A DNA stretch of 64,000 nt from Acetobacterium wieringae (GTDB lineage Bacteria; Bacillota; Clostridia; Eubacteriales; Eubacteriaceae). Of the stretch, positions 17,067 through 27,198 are shown one piece after another; the stretch's first letter is position 1, and each line of letters begins with the position of its first letter. Under the pieces are notes generated by a model. It did not search any database. It saw only the letters and a list, made by a program, of their open reading frames with translations, and had not been told where the DNA came from. The position numbers and the translations under genes were made by a program. Location of the stretch: contig NZ_JAIPPU010000007.1 of assembly GCF_026646375.1 (NCBI RefSeq), positions 62,001-126,000 of the forward strand. Reading direction: 5' to 3'.

Positions 17067-19061
17067 ATGAATAAAAATATCTACCAAAACCTTATCAAGC
17101 AATCAAAGGAACGCTGTGCTGATTATGGAATCACCGAAGATCAGGTTTTCAGTAAAAAAATGATTGATCATTCGGAGCTACAGACAAAGTTTTCAGAAAA
17201 CAGAGATTTGATTCTGACTGCTTCACCCTATATGGAGCACCTGATGAGTATTGTCCGGGGAAATAATTTTTTTGTCTTGCTGACTGATAAAGAAGGCTGT
17301 ATTTTGAATGCCATCGGCGACGAAAAAATTCTGACCGAAGCCTTTGAACTAAAAATGGTAGCTGGTGCCTATATGAATGAGGAGTGCATTGGAACCAACG
17401 CCATGTCGTTGGTTATAAAATCGGGTGAACCGGTTCAATTGTCAGGCAAAGACCATTTTATCAAGGCCTATCACCGTTGGACCTGTTCAGGCGCACCGAT
17501 TCGTGATCCCAACGGCAATCTGATTGGTGCCCTCGATCTGACCGGTTACTCTGATTCGGTTCATCCCCATACCCTGGGAATGGTCATTGCAGCTTCCAAC
17601 GCCATCGAAGAAATGCTCCGGGTCAAAGAATATAACCGCCTCCAGAATATGACCAATAAGCATATCAAAACGATTTTCAATTCGATGCCGGTAGCGATCC
17701 TGACCTCCGATCTGAATGGTCGAATTAAAATATATAATCAGCGGGCGATGGATTTATTCGGCAATAAATATAAACAATTGTCGGCGACCAATGTTGCAGA
17801 AATCATTGAAGAGTGGGAGAACATCAAGGAAGCGATTCATCTGGAAAAACACGTCAACCGGATTATCAATATCAAAGCCCTGCGGAATCATTTTCATTGC
17901 CAGATGACAGCCAGCCCGATTTATAACCCTCAGGATGACAGTATTGAGATTGTCTTTGTTTTAAAAGAAGATCAAACGAAAAAAATCGTCAAATCCGAAC
18001 AGCCCTATTACACTTTTGACAAAATTATGGGTGCTGACAGCCATTTTGTCAGCACCATTGAGTATGCCAAAAAAATCGCCAACAATCGTTCGACTGTTCT
18101 GATTTTGGGGGAGAGCGGCTGTGGAAAAGAAGTCTTTGCCCAGGCCATTCATAATTTCAGCAAACGGGTTGATGAGCCTTTTGTGGCCATAAATTGTGGG
18201 GCAATTCCCAATCAATTGATTGAATCGGAGCTGTTTGGTTATGAGGAAGGGGCCTATACCGGAGCCAAAAAAGGCGGCAACATCGGTAAGTTTGAACAGG
18301 CCAATAATGGCACAATCATGCTTGACGAAATTGGCGAGATGCCGCTTGATATGCAGACCCGATTGTTGCGGGTATTACAGGAAAACGTCATTACCCGGAT
18401 TGGCAGCCAGCGCTCGATTCCCATTGATGTGCGCATTATCGCTGCAACCAATAAGGATCTCAAAAAAGAAGTTGAGCTGGGTCGTTTCCGTAAGGATCTG
18501 TTTTACCGTCTCAATGTCCTGCCTCTGTATCTGCCACCACTTCGCGATCGCACCCACGATATTGCCATTTTGTTTCAATATTTCATGAAAAATCTGTCAG
18601 CGAAATATGAAAAGCAGGAATTTGAAATTACTGAGGACAACATGCGATTACTGGAAAGTTACAGTTGGCCGGGGAATGTGCGGGAACTGGAAAATGTGGT
18701 GGAACTGATTATTAACACTGAAGCATTTCCCTATAAGTATTTTTCGGAAAATAGTGAGCAACCCAGCCCGATGGCCCAATTTATGGCAATTACTGGAAAT
18801 TTGCCAATTGAATTGCGGGAAGAGCGACTCGAAGATCTTGATCCGGCACAGCTCGACTTATCCTATATGGAAAAAGAGCATATTAAACGGGTCTTAAAAC
18901 TTTATAAGGGCAATATCAGCCAGACGGCTGCCGCCCTGGGCATCCAAAGAAATACTCTTTACAGCAAAATCAGCAAATATGAAATTCAACTTGAAATCGG
19001 TCATCGACCCCGGGAGATCTGGGTAGACGATCGTTTCAGAAAGGGACAAGAACGTGGTTAA
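17067..19061 (+). CDS. Sigma-54-dependent transcriptional activator (GAF-PAS-AAA-Fis)
   Basis: A 664-residue enhancer-binding protein. The N-terminal half is an AcoR-like GAF sensor (~35-190), followed by a PAS-like segment (~195-300). The AAA+ domain has GESGCGKE (Walker A), the sigma-54 loop GAYTGA, IMLDEIGEM (Walker B) and the SWPGNVREL motif. A Fis-type helix-turn-helix ends the protein (NISQTAAALGIQRNTLYSKI). It very likely drives the sigma-54 promoter at 3684-3700 in response to a small ligand. ATG 17067 is chosen because upstream in-frame starts overlap the phosphatase gene. It overlaps the next GTG start by eight bases. Confidence 0.9.
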   Translation: MNKNIYQNLIKQSKERCADYGITEDQVFSKKMIDHSELQTKFSENRDLILTASPYMEHLMSIVRGNNFFVLLTDKEGCILNAIGDEKILTEAFELKMVAGAYMNEECIGTNAMSLVIKSGEPVQLSGKDHFIKAYHRWTCSGAPIRDPNGNLIGALDLTGYSDSVHPHTLGMVIAASNAIEEMLRVKEYNRLQNMTNKHIKTIFNSMPVAILTSDLNGRIKIYNQRAMDLFGNKYKQLSATNVAEIIEEWENIKEAIHLEKHVNRIINIKALRNHFHCQMTASPIYNPQDDSIEIVFVLKEDQTKKIVKSEQPYYTFDKIMGADSHFVSTIEYAKKIANNRSTVLILGESGCGKEVFAQAIHNFSKRVDEPFVAINCGAIPNQLIESELFGYEEGAYTGAKKGGNIGKFEQANNGTIMLDEIGEMPLDMQTRLLRVLQENVITRIGSQRSIPIDVRIIAATNKDLKKEVELGRFRKDLFYRLNVLPLYLPPLRDRTHDIAILFQYFMKNLSAKYEKQEFEITEDNMRLLESYSWPGNVRELENVVELIINTEAFPYKYFSENSEQPSPMAQFMAITGNLPIELREERLEDLDPAQLDLSYMEKEHIKRVLKLYKGNISQTAAALGIQRNTLYSKISKYEIQLEIGHRPREIWVDDRFRKGQERG

Positions 19062-20127
19062 TCCGTATCAAAAACTACTTAATGAATTGGAAAATGAAAA
19101 ACAGGTGATTATGTGCACCCGGGGAGTAACAAATCCGGAAACAACGAAACGAACGATCACAAAATCAGTTTTGCGAAATGGCGATTTACAAACGGAACAA
19201 TTTGATGAAAAAACCAGAAAAACGATCACAGCCGTTATTGATCAGGGACTGCCGAAATTTAATACCACCGAAGAGGGGGCTTTCGTCTTATATGAACCCT
19301 TTTACTCGGAAGGGCGGCTGATTATTTTGGGAGGCGGTCATATTGCCAAGCCGCTGGCCCGTTATGGGGCGGATATCGGCTTTAAGGTCACCGTTATCGA
19401 TGATCGACCGTCTTTTGCCAATGCGCAACGCTTTCCCGAAGCCAGTCGGGTAATGTGTGAAAGCTTTGACAGCTGTTTTGACCGCCTGCAGGTCAAAAAC
19501 ACCGACTACGTCGTTGTGGTCACCCGCGGCCATCGCCATGATGCAGTGTGCCTACGCCAGGCGATTGCCAAAAATCCCGAGTATCTGGGGATGATCGGGT
19601 CCAAACGCCGGGTTAAGGGCTTGATGGCTCAGTTTCGGGAAGACGGTTTTACGGAGGAACAACTCGCCCGGGTTTATTCACCGATCGGGCTACGAATTGG
19701 GGCGGTAACCCCGGAAGAAATTGCCATTTCGATTATTGCTGAGATCATTCAGGTGAAGCGAATGGCTCATCAACCGGAAAAAGCGGATCGGAACAATCAG
19801 ACCAATCATTCCGATTTTGATTTTGAAGTGGTTAAGAATCTAGCAGAAAATGACTCTGACAAACGGGCGATTGTGACGGTCATTTCAAAAAAAGGTTCCG
19901 TTCCCCGGGGGGCTGGAGCTAAAATGATTATCTGGCCCGATGGCCGTAGTCTTGGCAGCATTGGCGGCGGCTGCAGCGAAGGCGAAGTGATCGTCACCGC
20001 CCGGGATCTGCTGCGTGAAGAGGGCGGCTTTCTGACCATGCATGTTGATATGACCGGGGAAGTGGCCGAAGATGAGGGGATGGCCTGCGGTGGCATTATG
20101 GATGTGCTGATTGAGGTGTATCCGTAA
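19054..20127 (+). CDS. Circularly permuted XdhC family protein
   Basis: A 357-residue protein made of XdhC modules in reverse order. Residues ~80-235 are the Rossmann domain (IILGGGHIAKPLARYG, VIDDRPSFANAQRF, VVVVTRGHRHD, YLGMIGSKRR). Residues ~250-357 are the XdhC/CoxI domain (VISKKGSVPRGAGAKMII, SIGGGCSEGEV, GMACGG) that stands first in ordinary XdhC. The protein probably also handles sulfurated molybdenum cofactor. It starts at GTG 19054 overlapping the activator gene and is the last gene before a clear terminator. Confidence 0.85.
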   Translation: MVNPYQKLLNELENEKQVIMCTRGVTNPETTKRTITKSVLRNGDLQTEQFDEKTRKTITAVIDQGLPKFNTTEEGAFVLYEPFYSEGRLIILGGGHIAKPLARYGADIGFKVTVIDDRPSFANAQRFPEASRVMCESFDSCFDRLQVKNTDYVVVVTRGHRHDAVCLRQAIAKNPEYLGMIGSKRRVKGLMAQFREDGFTEEQLARVYSPIGLRIGAVTPEEIAISIIAEIIQVKRMAHQPEKADRNNQTNHSDFDFEVVKNLAENDSDKRAIVTVISKKGSVPRGAGAKMIIWPDGRSLGSIGGGCSEGEVIVTARDLLREEGGFLTMHVDMTGEVAEDEGMACGGIMDVLIEVYP

Positions 20128-20147
20128 AAATAATAATTTTGATCATT

Positions 20148-20181
20148 GGTTCTCGATTAATAACATCGAGAGCCTTTTTTT
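20148..20181 (+). terminator. Intrinsic terminator closing the Mop cluster
   Basis: GGTTCTCGAT (20148-20157) pairs with ATCGAGAGCC (20165-20174) and is followed by seven T residues. Confidence 0.85.
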
Positions 20182-20308
20182 ATGTCCAGATTGTAGTAAT
20201 CTAAAAAACTTCATTAAAGGCGGCTTTTCCAGGAGCCTCTGGTATATTTCTGCTTTGAAGAAGGAAAGCTGATTTAAAAATTAATTCATAATGTGGGGTT
20301 TAAACGCA

Positions 20309-20337
20309 TTGACTAACGTTTCGCTTCTCCATAAGAT
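20309..20337 (+). promoter_or_regulatory. Possible promoter of the copper operon
   Basis: TTGACT (20309-20314) and TAAGAT (20332-20337) are separated by 17 bases and lie about 55 bases before the first gene. A competing TATGAT occurs about 20 bases further on. I could not see a CopY- or CsoR-type operator. The rest of the gap after the upstream terminator shows nothing I can identify. Confidence 0.4.
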
Positions 20338-20393
20338 CTACAAAAGTTGTTGTTATGATAGGATCAGATCAGAAGTGACAAGGAGAATGACCA

Positions 20394-21758
20394 ATGGAAG
20401 AAAAAGCAATGACAAAGACATTTTCAGTTAGCGGGATGACCTGTGTTAATTGTGAAAATCGAATCGAGAATAAACTAAAAAAGCTTGATGGGGTAACGAA
20501 TGTCACGGCTAGTTACACACGCTCACGGGTCAGTTTAACATACGACCCGGATCGTGTGAAGCTGTCAACCATTGTAAAGACGATTGAAAGCATGGATTAT
20601 CATGTAAAACGAGCAGGTGAAAAACAAAAAAACAAAACCGTTGAAAAGAAAAATAAAATTAATGAAGTTTTAGGAATCGGCATCATCATTATTGCTGCAT
20701 TTGTGATTATCAATTACTTTGGCGGTTTTAACATCTTTAACTCATTTCCAGAGGCAAAACAGGGTGTCGGTTATGGCGCACTATTATTAATCGGTTTACT
20801 CACTTCCATTCACTGCGTTGCCATGTGTGGGGGGATCAACCTATCTCAATGTGTTCCCAATGTAAGTATAAAAAGTGAAAAGAAAACGGCAAATCTCAGA
20901 CCCGGTATTTTATATAATGCCGGTCGGGTAATCTCATATACCATAATTGGTGGGGTCGTCGGAGCATTGGGATCAGTCGTCAGCTTTTCCGGTACAGCTA
21001 AAGGAATTGTCGCTGTTATGGCAGGGGTGTTCATGGTGATTATGGGCTTGAATATGCTGAATCTTTTTCCCTGGCTGCGTAAGTTTAATCCCAGAATGCC
21101 CAAGATTTTTGCCAGGAAGATCAATGAACAGAAAAAAAGCAACAGCCCGCTCTATGTCGGACTGTTAAACGGCTTAATGCCCTGCGGACCACTCCAGGCC
21201 ATGCAGCTCTACGCCCTTTCCACCGGTGATCCGGTACAGGGTGCCTTATCGATGCTGGCATTTAGTTTAGGAACGGTGCCGCTGATGTTTGGACTGGGAG
21301 CGATCAGCTCATTGCTCAGCAAAAAATTTACCAGCAAAATGATGACCGCCAGCGCCGTACTGGTTTTAATACTGGGTGTATTTATGTTTAGCAATGGCGT
21401 GAGTTTATCGGGTATGGCACTTCCTTCCCTAACCAGTAGTGTGACAGCGGTGAATGAAGTGCAGCAAAATAATACAGCATCCATCGACCAGGGGGTTCAG
21501 ACCATTACAACCAAACTTTCGCCGAACCGTTATGAACCGATTATCGTCCAAGTGGGGGTGCCCGTCAAATGGACCATCGAGGCGGATGAAAATGACATTA
21601 ATGGCTGCAACAATCAAGTGCTGATCCCCAAATACAATATTGAAAAGAAGTTAGTGGCAGGTGACAATGTCATTGAATTCACGCCAACTGAAACAGGTAG
21701 GGTACCCTATAGTTGTTGGATGGGGATGATTAAAAGCACCATCACAATTGTCGATTAA
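20394..21758 (+). CDS. HMA - TauE/SafE-like membrane - cupredoxin-like fusion protein
   Basis: A 454-residue three-part protein. Residues ~6-70 are a heavy-metal-associated domain with GMTCVNC. Residues ~90-340 hold about seven membrane helices of the UreH/TauE/SafE-like type (LTSIHCVAMCGG, LLNGLMPCGPLQAM). The C-terminal ~100 residues are a cupredoxin-like domain with conserved Cys in GCNNQ and SCWMGM. The layout suggests copper capture, membrane passage and delivery on the outer face. It heads the operon, with AAGGAGA before ATG 20394. The cupredoxin part is a close paralogue of the next gene. Confidence 0.85.
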   Translation: MEEKAMTKTFSVSGMTCVNCENRIENKLKKLDGVTNVTASYTRSRVSLTYDPDRVKLSTIVKTIESMDYHVKRAGEKQKNKTVEKKNKINEVLGIGIIIIAAFVIINYFGGFNIFNSFPEAKQGVGYGALLLIGLLTSIHCVAMCGGINLSQCVPNVSIKSEKKTANLRPGILYNAGRVISYTIIGGVVGALGSVVSFSGTAKGIVAVMAGVFMVIMGLNMLNLFPWLRKFNPRMPKIFARKINEQKKSNSPLYVGLLNGLMPCGPLQAMQLYALSTGDPVQGALSMLAFSLGTVPLMFGLGAISSLLSKKFTSKMMTASAVLVLILGVFMFSNGVSLSGMALPSLTSSVTAVNEVQQNNTASIDQGVQTITTKLSPNRYEPIIVQVGVPVKWTIEADENDINGCNNQVLIPKYNIEKKLVAGDNVIEFTPTETGRVPYSCWMGMIKSTITIVD

Positions 21759-21807
21759 GCACAGGTAGTAAAGACTAAAAAAGGGTAGTATAAAAAGGAG
21801 AATTTAA

Positions 21808-22314
21808 ATGAAAAAATCATATTATTTATGGGGAATCGTGTTGGCCATCGTCCTGACGGGGATTGTTATATTTTCTGGCTGTACCAGAAGTTCAGGAAAC
21901 GCAGGCGAAACAGCGGTTAATTCCAATTCATCACAAACTCAATCAAGCAGTGAGTCTCAAAAAACGACAGAACAGCAGAGTGTCAGTAGTTCCGTTACCA
22001 AATCGAGTGCCGGAACCAAAGCCACAGTGAGTGATGGGGTTCAAACGGTAGCAACGACCCTGGATCGGGGCATTTATAAACCTATTGTTGTTCAAACGGG
22101 GATACCGGTTAAATGGATCATCACAGCCAACGACGGCGATTTGAATAGCTGCAATAATAAAATGCTGATCCGAAGCTATGGTGTTGAAAAAAAACTGATT
22201 ACCGGAGAAAATGTCGTCGAATTTACACCGACCAAGGCCGGTACCATCAATTATTCCTGCTGGATGGGAATGGTAGGAAGTACCATTACCGTTGTTGATG
22301 ATATTAACCAATAA
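21808..22314 (+). CDS. Cupredoxin-like lipoprotein
   Basis: A 168-residue lipoprotein: signal peptide with lipobox FSGC (Cys25), a ~45-residue Ser/Thr/Gln-rich spacer, then a cupredoxin-like domain (~70-168). That domain repeats the C-terminal domain of the preceding protein, with matching IPVKWIITANDGDLNSCNN and YSCWMGM segments. The Cys and Met positions could bind Cu(I) or Cu(II). Its place between the HMA-membrane fusion and CopA argues for copper handling on the outer surface. Confidence 0.8.
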   Translation: MKKSYYLWGIVLAIVLTGIVIFSGCTRSSGNAGETAVNSNSSQTQSSSESQKTTEQQSVSSSVTKSSAGTKATVSDGVQTVATTLDRGIYKPIVVQTGIPVKWIITANDGDLNSCNNKMLIRSYGVEKKLITGENVVEFTPTKAGTINYSCWMGMVGSTITVVDDINQ

Positions 22315-22350
22315 AAAAGAGTCATATATGAAAGTCAAGGAGGCAATTTT

Positions 22351-24810
22351 ATGAAAAAAGAAACAATCAAAATAACAGGCATGACCTGTGCGGCCTGTGC
22401 CGCCAGAGTTGAAAAAGTTGTCAGTAAGATGGCAGGGATAACCAGTGCATCAGTGAATTTTGCCACCGAAAGCCTGTCGGTAGAATATGATGAGGGCGTG
22501 GCTTCCCGGCAAAAAATCAATGAAGTCATTGAAAAAGCCGGATACGGTACGGTCGAAATCAGTACAATCAGTGAAGTGACAATCCCGATTGGCGGGATGA
22601 CCTGTGCCTCTTGTTCGGCTCGGGTCGAAAAGGTTTTAGGGAAGCTTGAAGGAATCACCAGTGCTACTGTTAATCTGGCAACGGAAAAAGCCACCGTTCA
22701 CTACGATACCCAGCAGATTAAACTTTCTACCATTCGCCAGGCCATTGAAAAAGCCGGGTATCAGGCGCTGGAAATTGAGAAAAAAACGGCCATTGATGAA
22801 GACAAACTGAGGAAGGAAAAAGAAATCCGAACCCTCAAGACTAAATTAATCGTGTCGGCAACTTTCGGGATTCCGCTGCTTTATCTGGCCATGGGGGCGA
22901 TGATCTGGTGGCTACGACTACCGATTCCCAGCTTTCTGGAGCCGATGCAATATCCGCTGACCTACGCCATCGTGCAAATTATTCTGGTGATTCCAATTAT
23001 AATCGCTGGCCACCGTTTTTATAGTGTTGGTTTCAAAGCCATCATCCAGCGCAGTCCCAATATGGATTCATTGATTGCGATGGGAACCTCGGCGGCGATT
23101 CTCTATAGTCTCTATTCGGTTTATCAGATCAGCATTGGTAATTTCGGGGCCGTTGAAGATTTGTACTTTGAAACCGCCGGAGTTATCATTACCCTGATCC
23201 TGTTAGGAAAATATCTGGAAGCGGTATCCAAAGGGAAAACGTCCGAAGCGATAAAAAAACTGATGGGTCTGGCACCTAAAACGGCGCTTGTCATCCGGGA
23301 TGGTGTCGAAATTGAAACACCCATTGATGAGGTCGAAATTGACGACGTGATCCTGGTCAAACCGGGGGGCAAAATTCCGGTCGATGGGATCGTCATTGAA
23401 GGAAACACCGCCATTGATGAATCGATGCTTACCGGAGAAAGTATGCCCATCGATAAAAAATCTGGGGATGCGGTATACGCTGCCAGTATTAACAAAAATG
23501 GTGTAGTCAAATTTAGAGCGACAAAAATTGGCGGCGATACTGCCCTGGCTCAAATCATCAAGCTGGTGGAAGATGCCCAGGGTTCAAAGGCACCGATCGC
23601 CCAGCTGGCCGATATTGTATCCAGCTATTTTGTTCCGATTGTCTTTGTGATCGCAGTGCTGGCCTTCGCTGGTTGGTATTTTACCGGTCATACCTTTGTC
23701 TTTGCGATGACCATCTTTATTTCGATTCTTGTCATCGCCTGCCCTTGTGCTCTTGGTCTGGCAACCCCTACGGCGATCATGGTGGGTACCGGAAAAGGTG
23801 CTGAGTATGGCATTTTAATTAAGGGTGGCGAAGCCCTGGAAACCACCCATCTTATTGATACCATTGTTTTTGACAAAACCGGCACCATTACTGAAGGCAA
23901 GCCTGAGGTAACTGACATTGTCACCACAAATGGGATTGAGCGGGATTGGCTTCTTCAAATTGCAGCATCCGCGGAAAAAGGATCAGAACATCCGCTGGGT
24001 GAAGCGATTGTCCGCGGCGCCGAAAAAGAAAGCCTGGAAATGCGTACAATTGATACATTCAAAGCAATACCAGGATATGGGATTGAAGTAGAAGTTGATG
24101 GTTCCCGTTTGCTGCTGGGCAATCGAAAAATGATGGATCAGAACAGTATTTCTTTGATCACTCTGGAAGCAGAATCTGATCGGCTGGCAGAAGAAGGCAA
24201 AACCCCCATGTACATTGCCATGAATGGCCAATTGTCAGGGATTATTGCCGTGGCAGATGTAGTAAAGGCAAGTAGTAAAGCAGCCATTGCCAAACTTCAT
24301 GAAATGGGGATCGAAGTGGCGATGATCACTGGCGACAATAAAAAAACCGCTGAAGCCATCGCCAAACAGGTTGGCATCGATCGAGTCCTGGCCGAAGTTT
24401 TGCCCCAGGATAAATCAAATGAAGTAAAAAAACTCCAGGCCGAAGGCCGAAAAGTGGCCATGGTTGGAGATGGCATCAACGATGCACCGGCTTTGGCACA
24501 GGCAGACATTGGCATTGCCATTGGCTCCGGTACCGATGTTGCCATGGAATCCGCCGACATTGTGCTGATGCGAAGTGATCTGATGGATGTACCCACCGCC
24601 ATTAAACTCAGCAAAAGTACCATTCGCAACATCAAGCAAAATTTGGTTTGGGCATTTGGTTATAACGTTGCCGGAATCCCCATTGCCGCCGGACTGCTCT
24701 ATTTGTTTGGCGGACCATTGCTGAACCCCATTTTTGCAGCGGCGGCCATGTCCCTGAGTTCGGTTTCGGTACTCACCAACGCCCTCCGATTAAAAGGGTT
24801 CAAACCATAA
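22351..24810 (+). CDS. copA: Copper-exporting P1B-type ATPase
   Basis: An 819-residue P-type ATPase with two N-terminal HMA domains (GMTCAAC at ~10 and GMTCASC at ~84). The membrane metal site is [10 protein letters not shown]. The phosphorylation loop is [12 protein letters not shown], the nucleotide domain has SEHPLGEAI, and the hinge is [19 protein letters not shown] together with paired CxxC domains is the Cu(I)/Ag(I) signature. It exports Cu(I) from the cytosol. It has an AAGGAGG site before ATG 22351 and sits in the middle of the copper operon, 27 bases from the following lipoprotein. Confidence 0.95.
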   Translation: MKKETIKITGMTCAACAARVEKVVSKMAGITSASVNFATESLSVEYDEGVASRQKINEVIEKAGYGTVEISTISEVTIPIGGMTCASCSARVEKVLGKLEGITSATVNLATEKATVHYDTQQIKLSTIRQAIEKAGYQALEIEKKTAIDEDKLRKEKEIRTLKTKLIVSATFGIPLLYLAMGAMIWWLRLPIPSFLEPMQYPLTYAIVQIILVIPIIIAGHRFYSVGFKAIIQRSPNMDSLIAMGTSAAILYSLYSVYQISIGNFGAVEDLYFETAGVIITLILLGKYLEAVSKGKTSEAIKKLMGLAPKTALVIRDGVEIETPIDEVEIDDVILVKPGGKIPVDGIVIEGNTAIDESMLTGESMPIDKKSGDAVYAASINKNGVVKFRATKIGGDTALAQIIKLVEDAQGSKAPIAQLADIVSSYFVPIVFVIAVLAFAGWYFTGHTFVFAMTIFISILVIACPCALGLATPTAIMVGTGKGAEYGILIKGGEALETTHLIDTIVFDKTGTITEGKPEVTDIVTTNGIERDWLLQIAASAEKGSEHPLGEAIVRGAEKESLEMRTIDTFKAIPGYGIEVEVDGSRLLLGNRKMMDQNSISLITLEAESDRLAEEGKTPMYIAMNGQLSGIIAVADVVKASSKAAIAKLHEMGIEVAMITGDNKKTAEAIAKQVGIDRVLAEVLPQDKSNEVKKLQAEGRKVAMVGDGINDAPALAQADIGIAIGSGTDVAMESADIVLMRSDLMDVPTAIKLSKSTIRNIKQNLVWAFGYNVAGIPIAAGLLYLFGGPLLNPIFAAAAMSLSSVSVLTNALRLKGFKP

Positions 24811-24837
24811 AAAAATATTTAACAAGGAGAAAAGACC

Positions 24838-25512
24838 ATGAAGAAGAAAATTATTTTAGCCGGGGCAGCCCTATTATTGTTAGTTGTCCTATCCGGTTGT
24901 CAGCAAACTGATGTTGTCGGCAAGACCTCCATCACATCCTTTGATGCGGTGCTTCAGGCCATTCCCAACCAAATTGCCGAAGATGAGATGAATGGAGGCT
25001 GGGCACTATCGGCACCGGATGGAACCGCCCGTTTTATCTGGAGTAAGGATTACAGTAGCGGAGCCCCTCACGATGTGATGCTGGAAGTTGATGCTAAACC
25101 ATTTCTCGCAGCTGGACTTGATGTCACAAAGCTTCCCGCCGGAATGCTCGTTGATGATAAGATTATGGTCGGGACAATGTTAGGGGATGAAAAATTAACC
25201 TACAGTGGCGAAGTGACCCCGCTGGCATCCTATGAACAGCTTGTCAATCTGAAACGTGATCATATTAAATATCACACCGCCCTTGACCATTATGGGGTTG
25301 ACATTGGTGATGGGAATATGTTTGAATGGGCTAAAGACCTGAGTACCAATGATAAGGACATTGTCTTTGTTTTAAATCCACAGATTTTTATTGATGCCGG
25401 CGTTGATCCGGATAAAGTTGAAGGCTGGGTTTTCGCCAAGGTCAGTGCCGAAGACGAAGATAAAAAACCAATTGAAGTGGATAAATTTTTAAAACCGTTT
25501 AATATTAAATAA
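24838..25512 (+). CDS. Uncharacterised lipoprotein of the copper operon
   Basis: A 224-residue lipoprotein with a clean signal and lipobox LSGC (Cys21). I do not recognise the family. The mature part is acidic, with two related halves: each has a W-x(3-4)-D stretch and a segment like VDAKPFLAAGLDVTKLPAG and NPQIFIDAGVDPDKVEGW, which suggests an internal duplication. There are no obvious metal-binding cysteines. Its position between copA and the copper chaperone suggests a surface role in copper or envelope stress. Confidence 0.6.
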   Translation: MKKKIILAGAALLLLVVLSGCQQTDVVGKTSITSFDAVLQAIPNQIAEDEMNGGWALSAPDGTARFIWSKDYSSGAPHDVMLEVDAKPFLAAGLDVTKLPAGMLVDDKIMVGTMLGDEKLTYSGEVTPLASYEQLVNLKRDHIKYHTALDHYGVDIGDGNMFEWAKDLSTNDKDIVFVLNPQIFIDAGVDPDKVEGWVFAKVSAEDEDKKPIEVDKFLKPFNIK

Positions 25513-25535
25513 ACTAGAAAAAAGAGGTGTACAAA

Positions 25536-25751
25536 ATGGAAAGAATAATTTTAAATGTCGAAGGTATGTCGTGTGCTCACTGTGAAAGAGCTGTAAAAAA
25601 TGCAGTTGGCGAACTCGACGGAGTTGAGCGTGTTATTGTCGATCTTACTGGAAAAACTGTGGCAATCGAATATGAACCGGGTAAATTAACCTTTGAGAGC
25701 TTCAAAACTGTCATTGAAGAAGAAGGATACCATGTGTCAGGAAAAATATAA
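25536..25751 (+). CDS. copZ: Copper chaperone, single HMA domain
   Basis: A 71-residue heavy-metal-associated protein with the metal site GMSCAHC near residues 9-15 and the usual beta-alpha-beta-beta-alpha-beta length. It should carry Cu(I) to CopA. ATG 25536 is used, with AAGAGGTG upstream; an in-frame GTG three codons earlier overlaps that ribosome-binding site. It is followed after 35 bases by the sensor kinase. Confidence 0.9.
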   Translation: MERIILNVEGMSCAHCERAVKNAVGELDGVERVIVDLTGKTVAIEYEPGKLTFESFKTVIEEEGYHVSGKI

Positions 25752-25786
25752 CTAATTCATAATTAGTTATGAACGAGGAGATTGCT

Positions 25787-27187
25787 ATGGAACATAGCTT
25801 AAGAACAAAACTATCGTTGACGATTGCCCTGATTATGTTACTTACTGTTGCCACGATCAGCTTTTTATCAAACATTTTAATTGAAAAAGAATTCACTAAT
25901 TATCTTACCATTCAACAAGAGAAACGAACTCAGGAAATAACAGATAGTTTGAGTCAGCAATATGATATGGACACCAAAACCTGGAACGCAGATTTTGTCC
26001 ACACCATCGGGATGTATGCCCTTTATGACGGGTATATTGTCAAGGTTTATGATTTACAGAATCAGACGATCTGGGATGCGGAGACATGTGATATGTCCTT
26101 ATGTACAGCAGTGATGGATGATATTTCACATCGCATGAATACGAAATATCCGCAAATGAATGGTGAATTTATGTCAAAAACCATCTCAATCACTAAGAAT
26201 GGTAAAGTCATTGGAACGGCAGATATCAGCTATTTTGGACCATACTTTTTAAGCGCAGATGATTTTCAGTTTTTGAATGCACTTAATACAGTATTAATCG
26301 GAATTGGCGTTTTCTCACTTGTTTTTTCGGTTATTGTCGGGTCAATCCTGGCTAAACGATTAAGTCGCCCAATCTTACATACGGTCACTGTAACAAAACA
26401 AATCTCTGAAGGTGATTACGATGTACGAATCACAGAAGTTTCAAAAACCAGGGAATTAAATGACCTCATTGTTGCTGTTAATCATTTAGTTGACACATTG
26501 GGAAAACAGGAGTCACTAAGAAAACAGTTGACCGCTGATGTAGCTCATGAACTGCGAACCCCTCTTACATCGATTGGAACCCATATTGAAGCCATGATTG
26601 AAGGGGTATGGGAACCTACAAACGAACGCTTGAAAAGTTGCCATGATGAAATATTGCGCATAGGTAAAATTATCCAAGATTTAGAGAATTTGGCAAAAGT
26701 TGAAAGTGATAATTTAAAGCTTGATAAAACACAGATTAATCTGAATGCGTTATCAGAAAAAGCAGTGGCGAACTTTGCCGCAGAAATCGATAAAAAGAAG
26801 TTGAACGTATCGATTGAGGGGGAAAGTTCAGACACATATGCTGATCAAAATAGAGTCAGCCAGGTTATCATTAATCTAGTTTCAAATGCTGTAAAATATA
26901 CACCGGAGCATGGTATCATTAAAATTTTTATTTCTGAAGATAAGCAGTTTGTTCGATTATGTGTCAGTGATAATGGGATTGGGATACCAGAAGATGAACT
27001 CCCCTATGTTTTTGAGCGCTTTTATCGGGCTGATAAATCTAGAAATCGTATGACCGGTGGTTCAGGAATTGGACTGGCCATTGTTAAGTCAATCGTTACT
27101 GCCCATGGAGGAATGGTTGAGGCCGAAAGTCACTTAAACGAAGGCAGTAGTTTTGTTATCAAGCTGCCGAAAAATAAAATGGAATAG
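25787..27187 (+). CDS. Membrane sensor histidine kinase
   Basis: A 466-residue two-component kinase. It has a transmembrane helix at ~10-30, an extracytoplasmic sensor of ~135 residues, a second helix at ~165-190, a HAMP linker (SRPILHTVTVTKQISEGDYDV), a HisKA domain with phospho-accepting His in DVAHELRTPLTS, and an ATPase domain (NLVSNAVKYTP, DNGIGIPEDEL, GGSGIGLAIV). The operon context points to copper or envelope sensing, like CusS. ATG 25787 is chosen because GAGGAG precedes it by six bases. The paired regulator starts about 450 bases downstream. Confidence 0.85.
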   Translation: MEHSLRTKLSLTIALIMLLTVATISFLSNILIEKEFTNYLTIQQEKRTQEITDSLSQQYDMDTKTWNADFVHTIGMYALYDGYIVKVYDLQNQTIWDAETCDMSLCTAVMDDISHRMNTKYPQMNGEFMSKTISITKNGKVIGTADISYFGPYFLSADDFQFLNALNTVLIGIGVFSLVFSVIVGSILAKRLSRPILHTVTVTKQISEGDYDVRITEVSKTRELNDLIVAVNHLVDTLGKQESLRKQLTADVAHELRTPLTSIGTHIEAMIEGVWEPTNERLKSCHDEILRIGKIIQDLENLAKVESDNLKLDKTQINLNALSEKAVANFAAEIDKKKLNVSIEGESSDTYADQNRVSQVIINLVSNAVKYTPEHGIIKIFISEDKQFVRLCVSDNGIGIPEDELPYVFERFYRADKSRNRMTGGSGIGLAIVKSIVTAHGGMVEAESHLNEGSSFVIKLPKNKME

Positions 27188-27198
27188 GAGTAAAAAAG

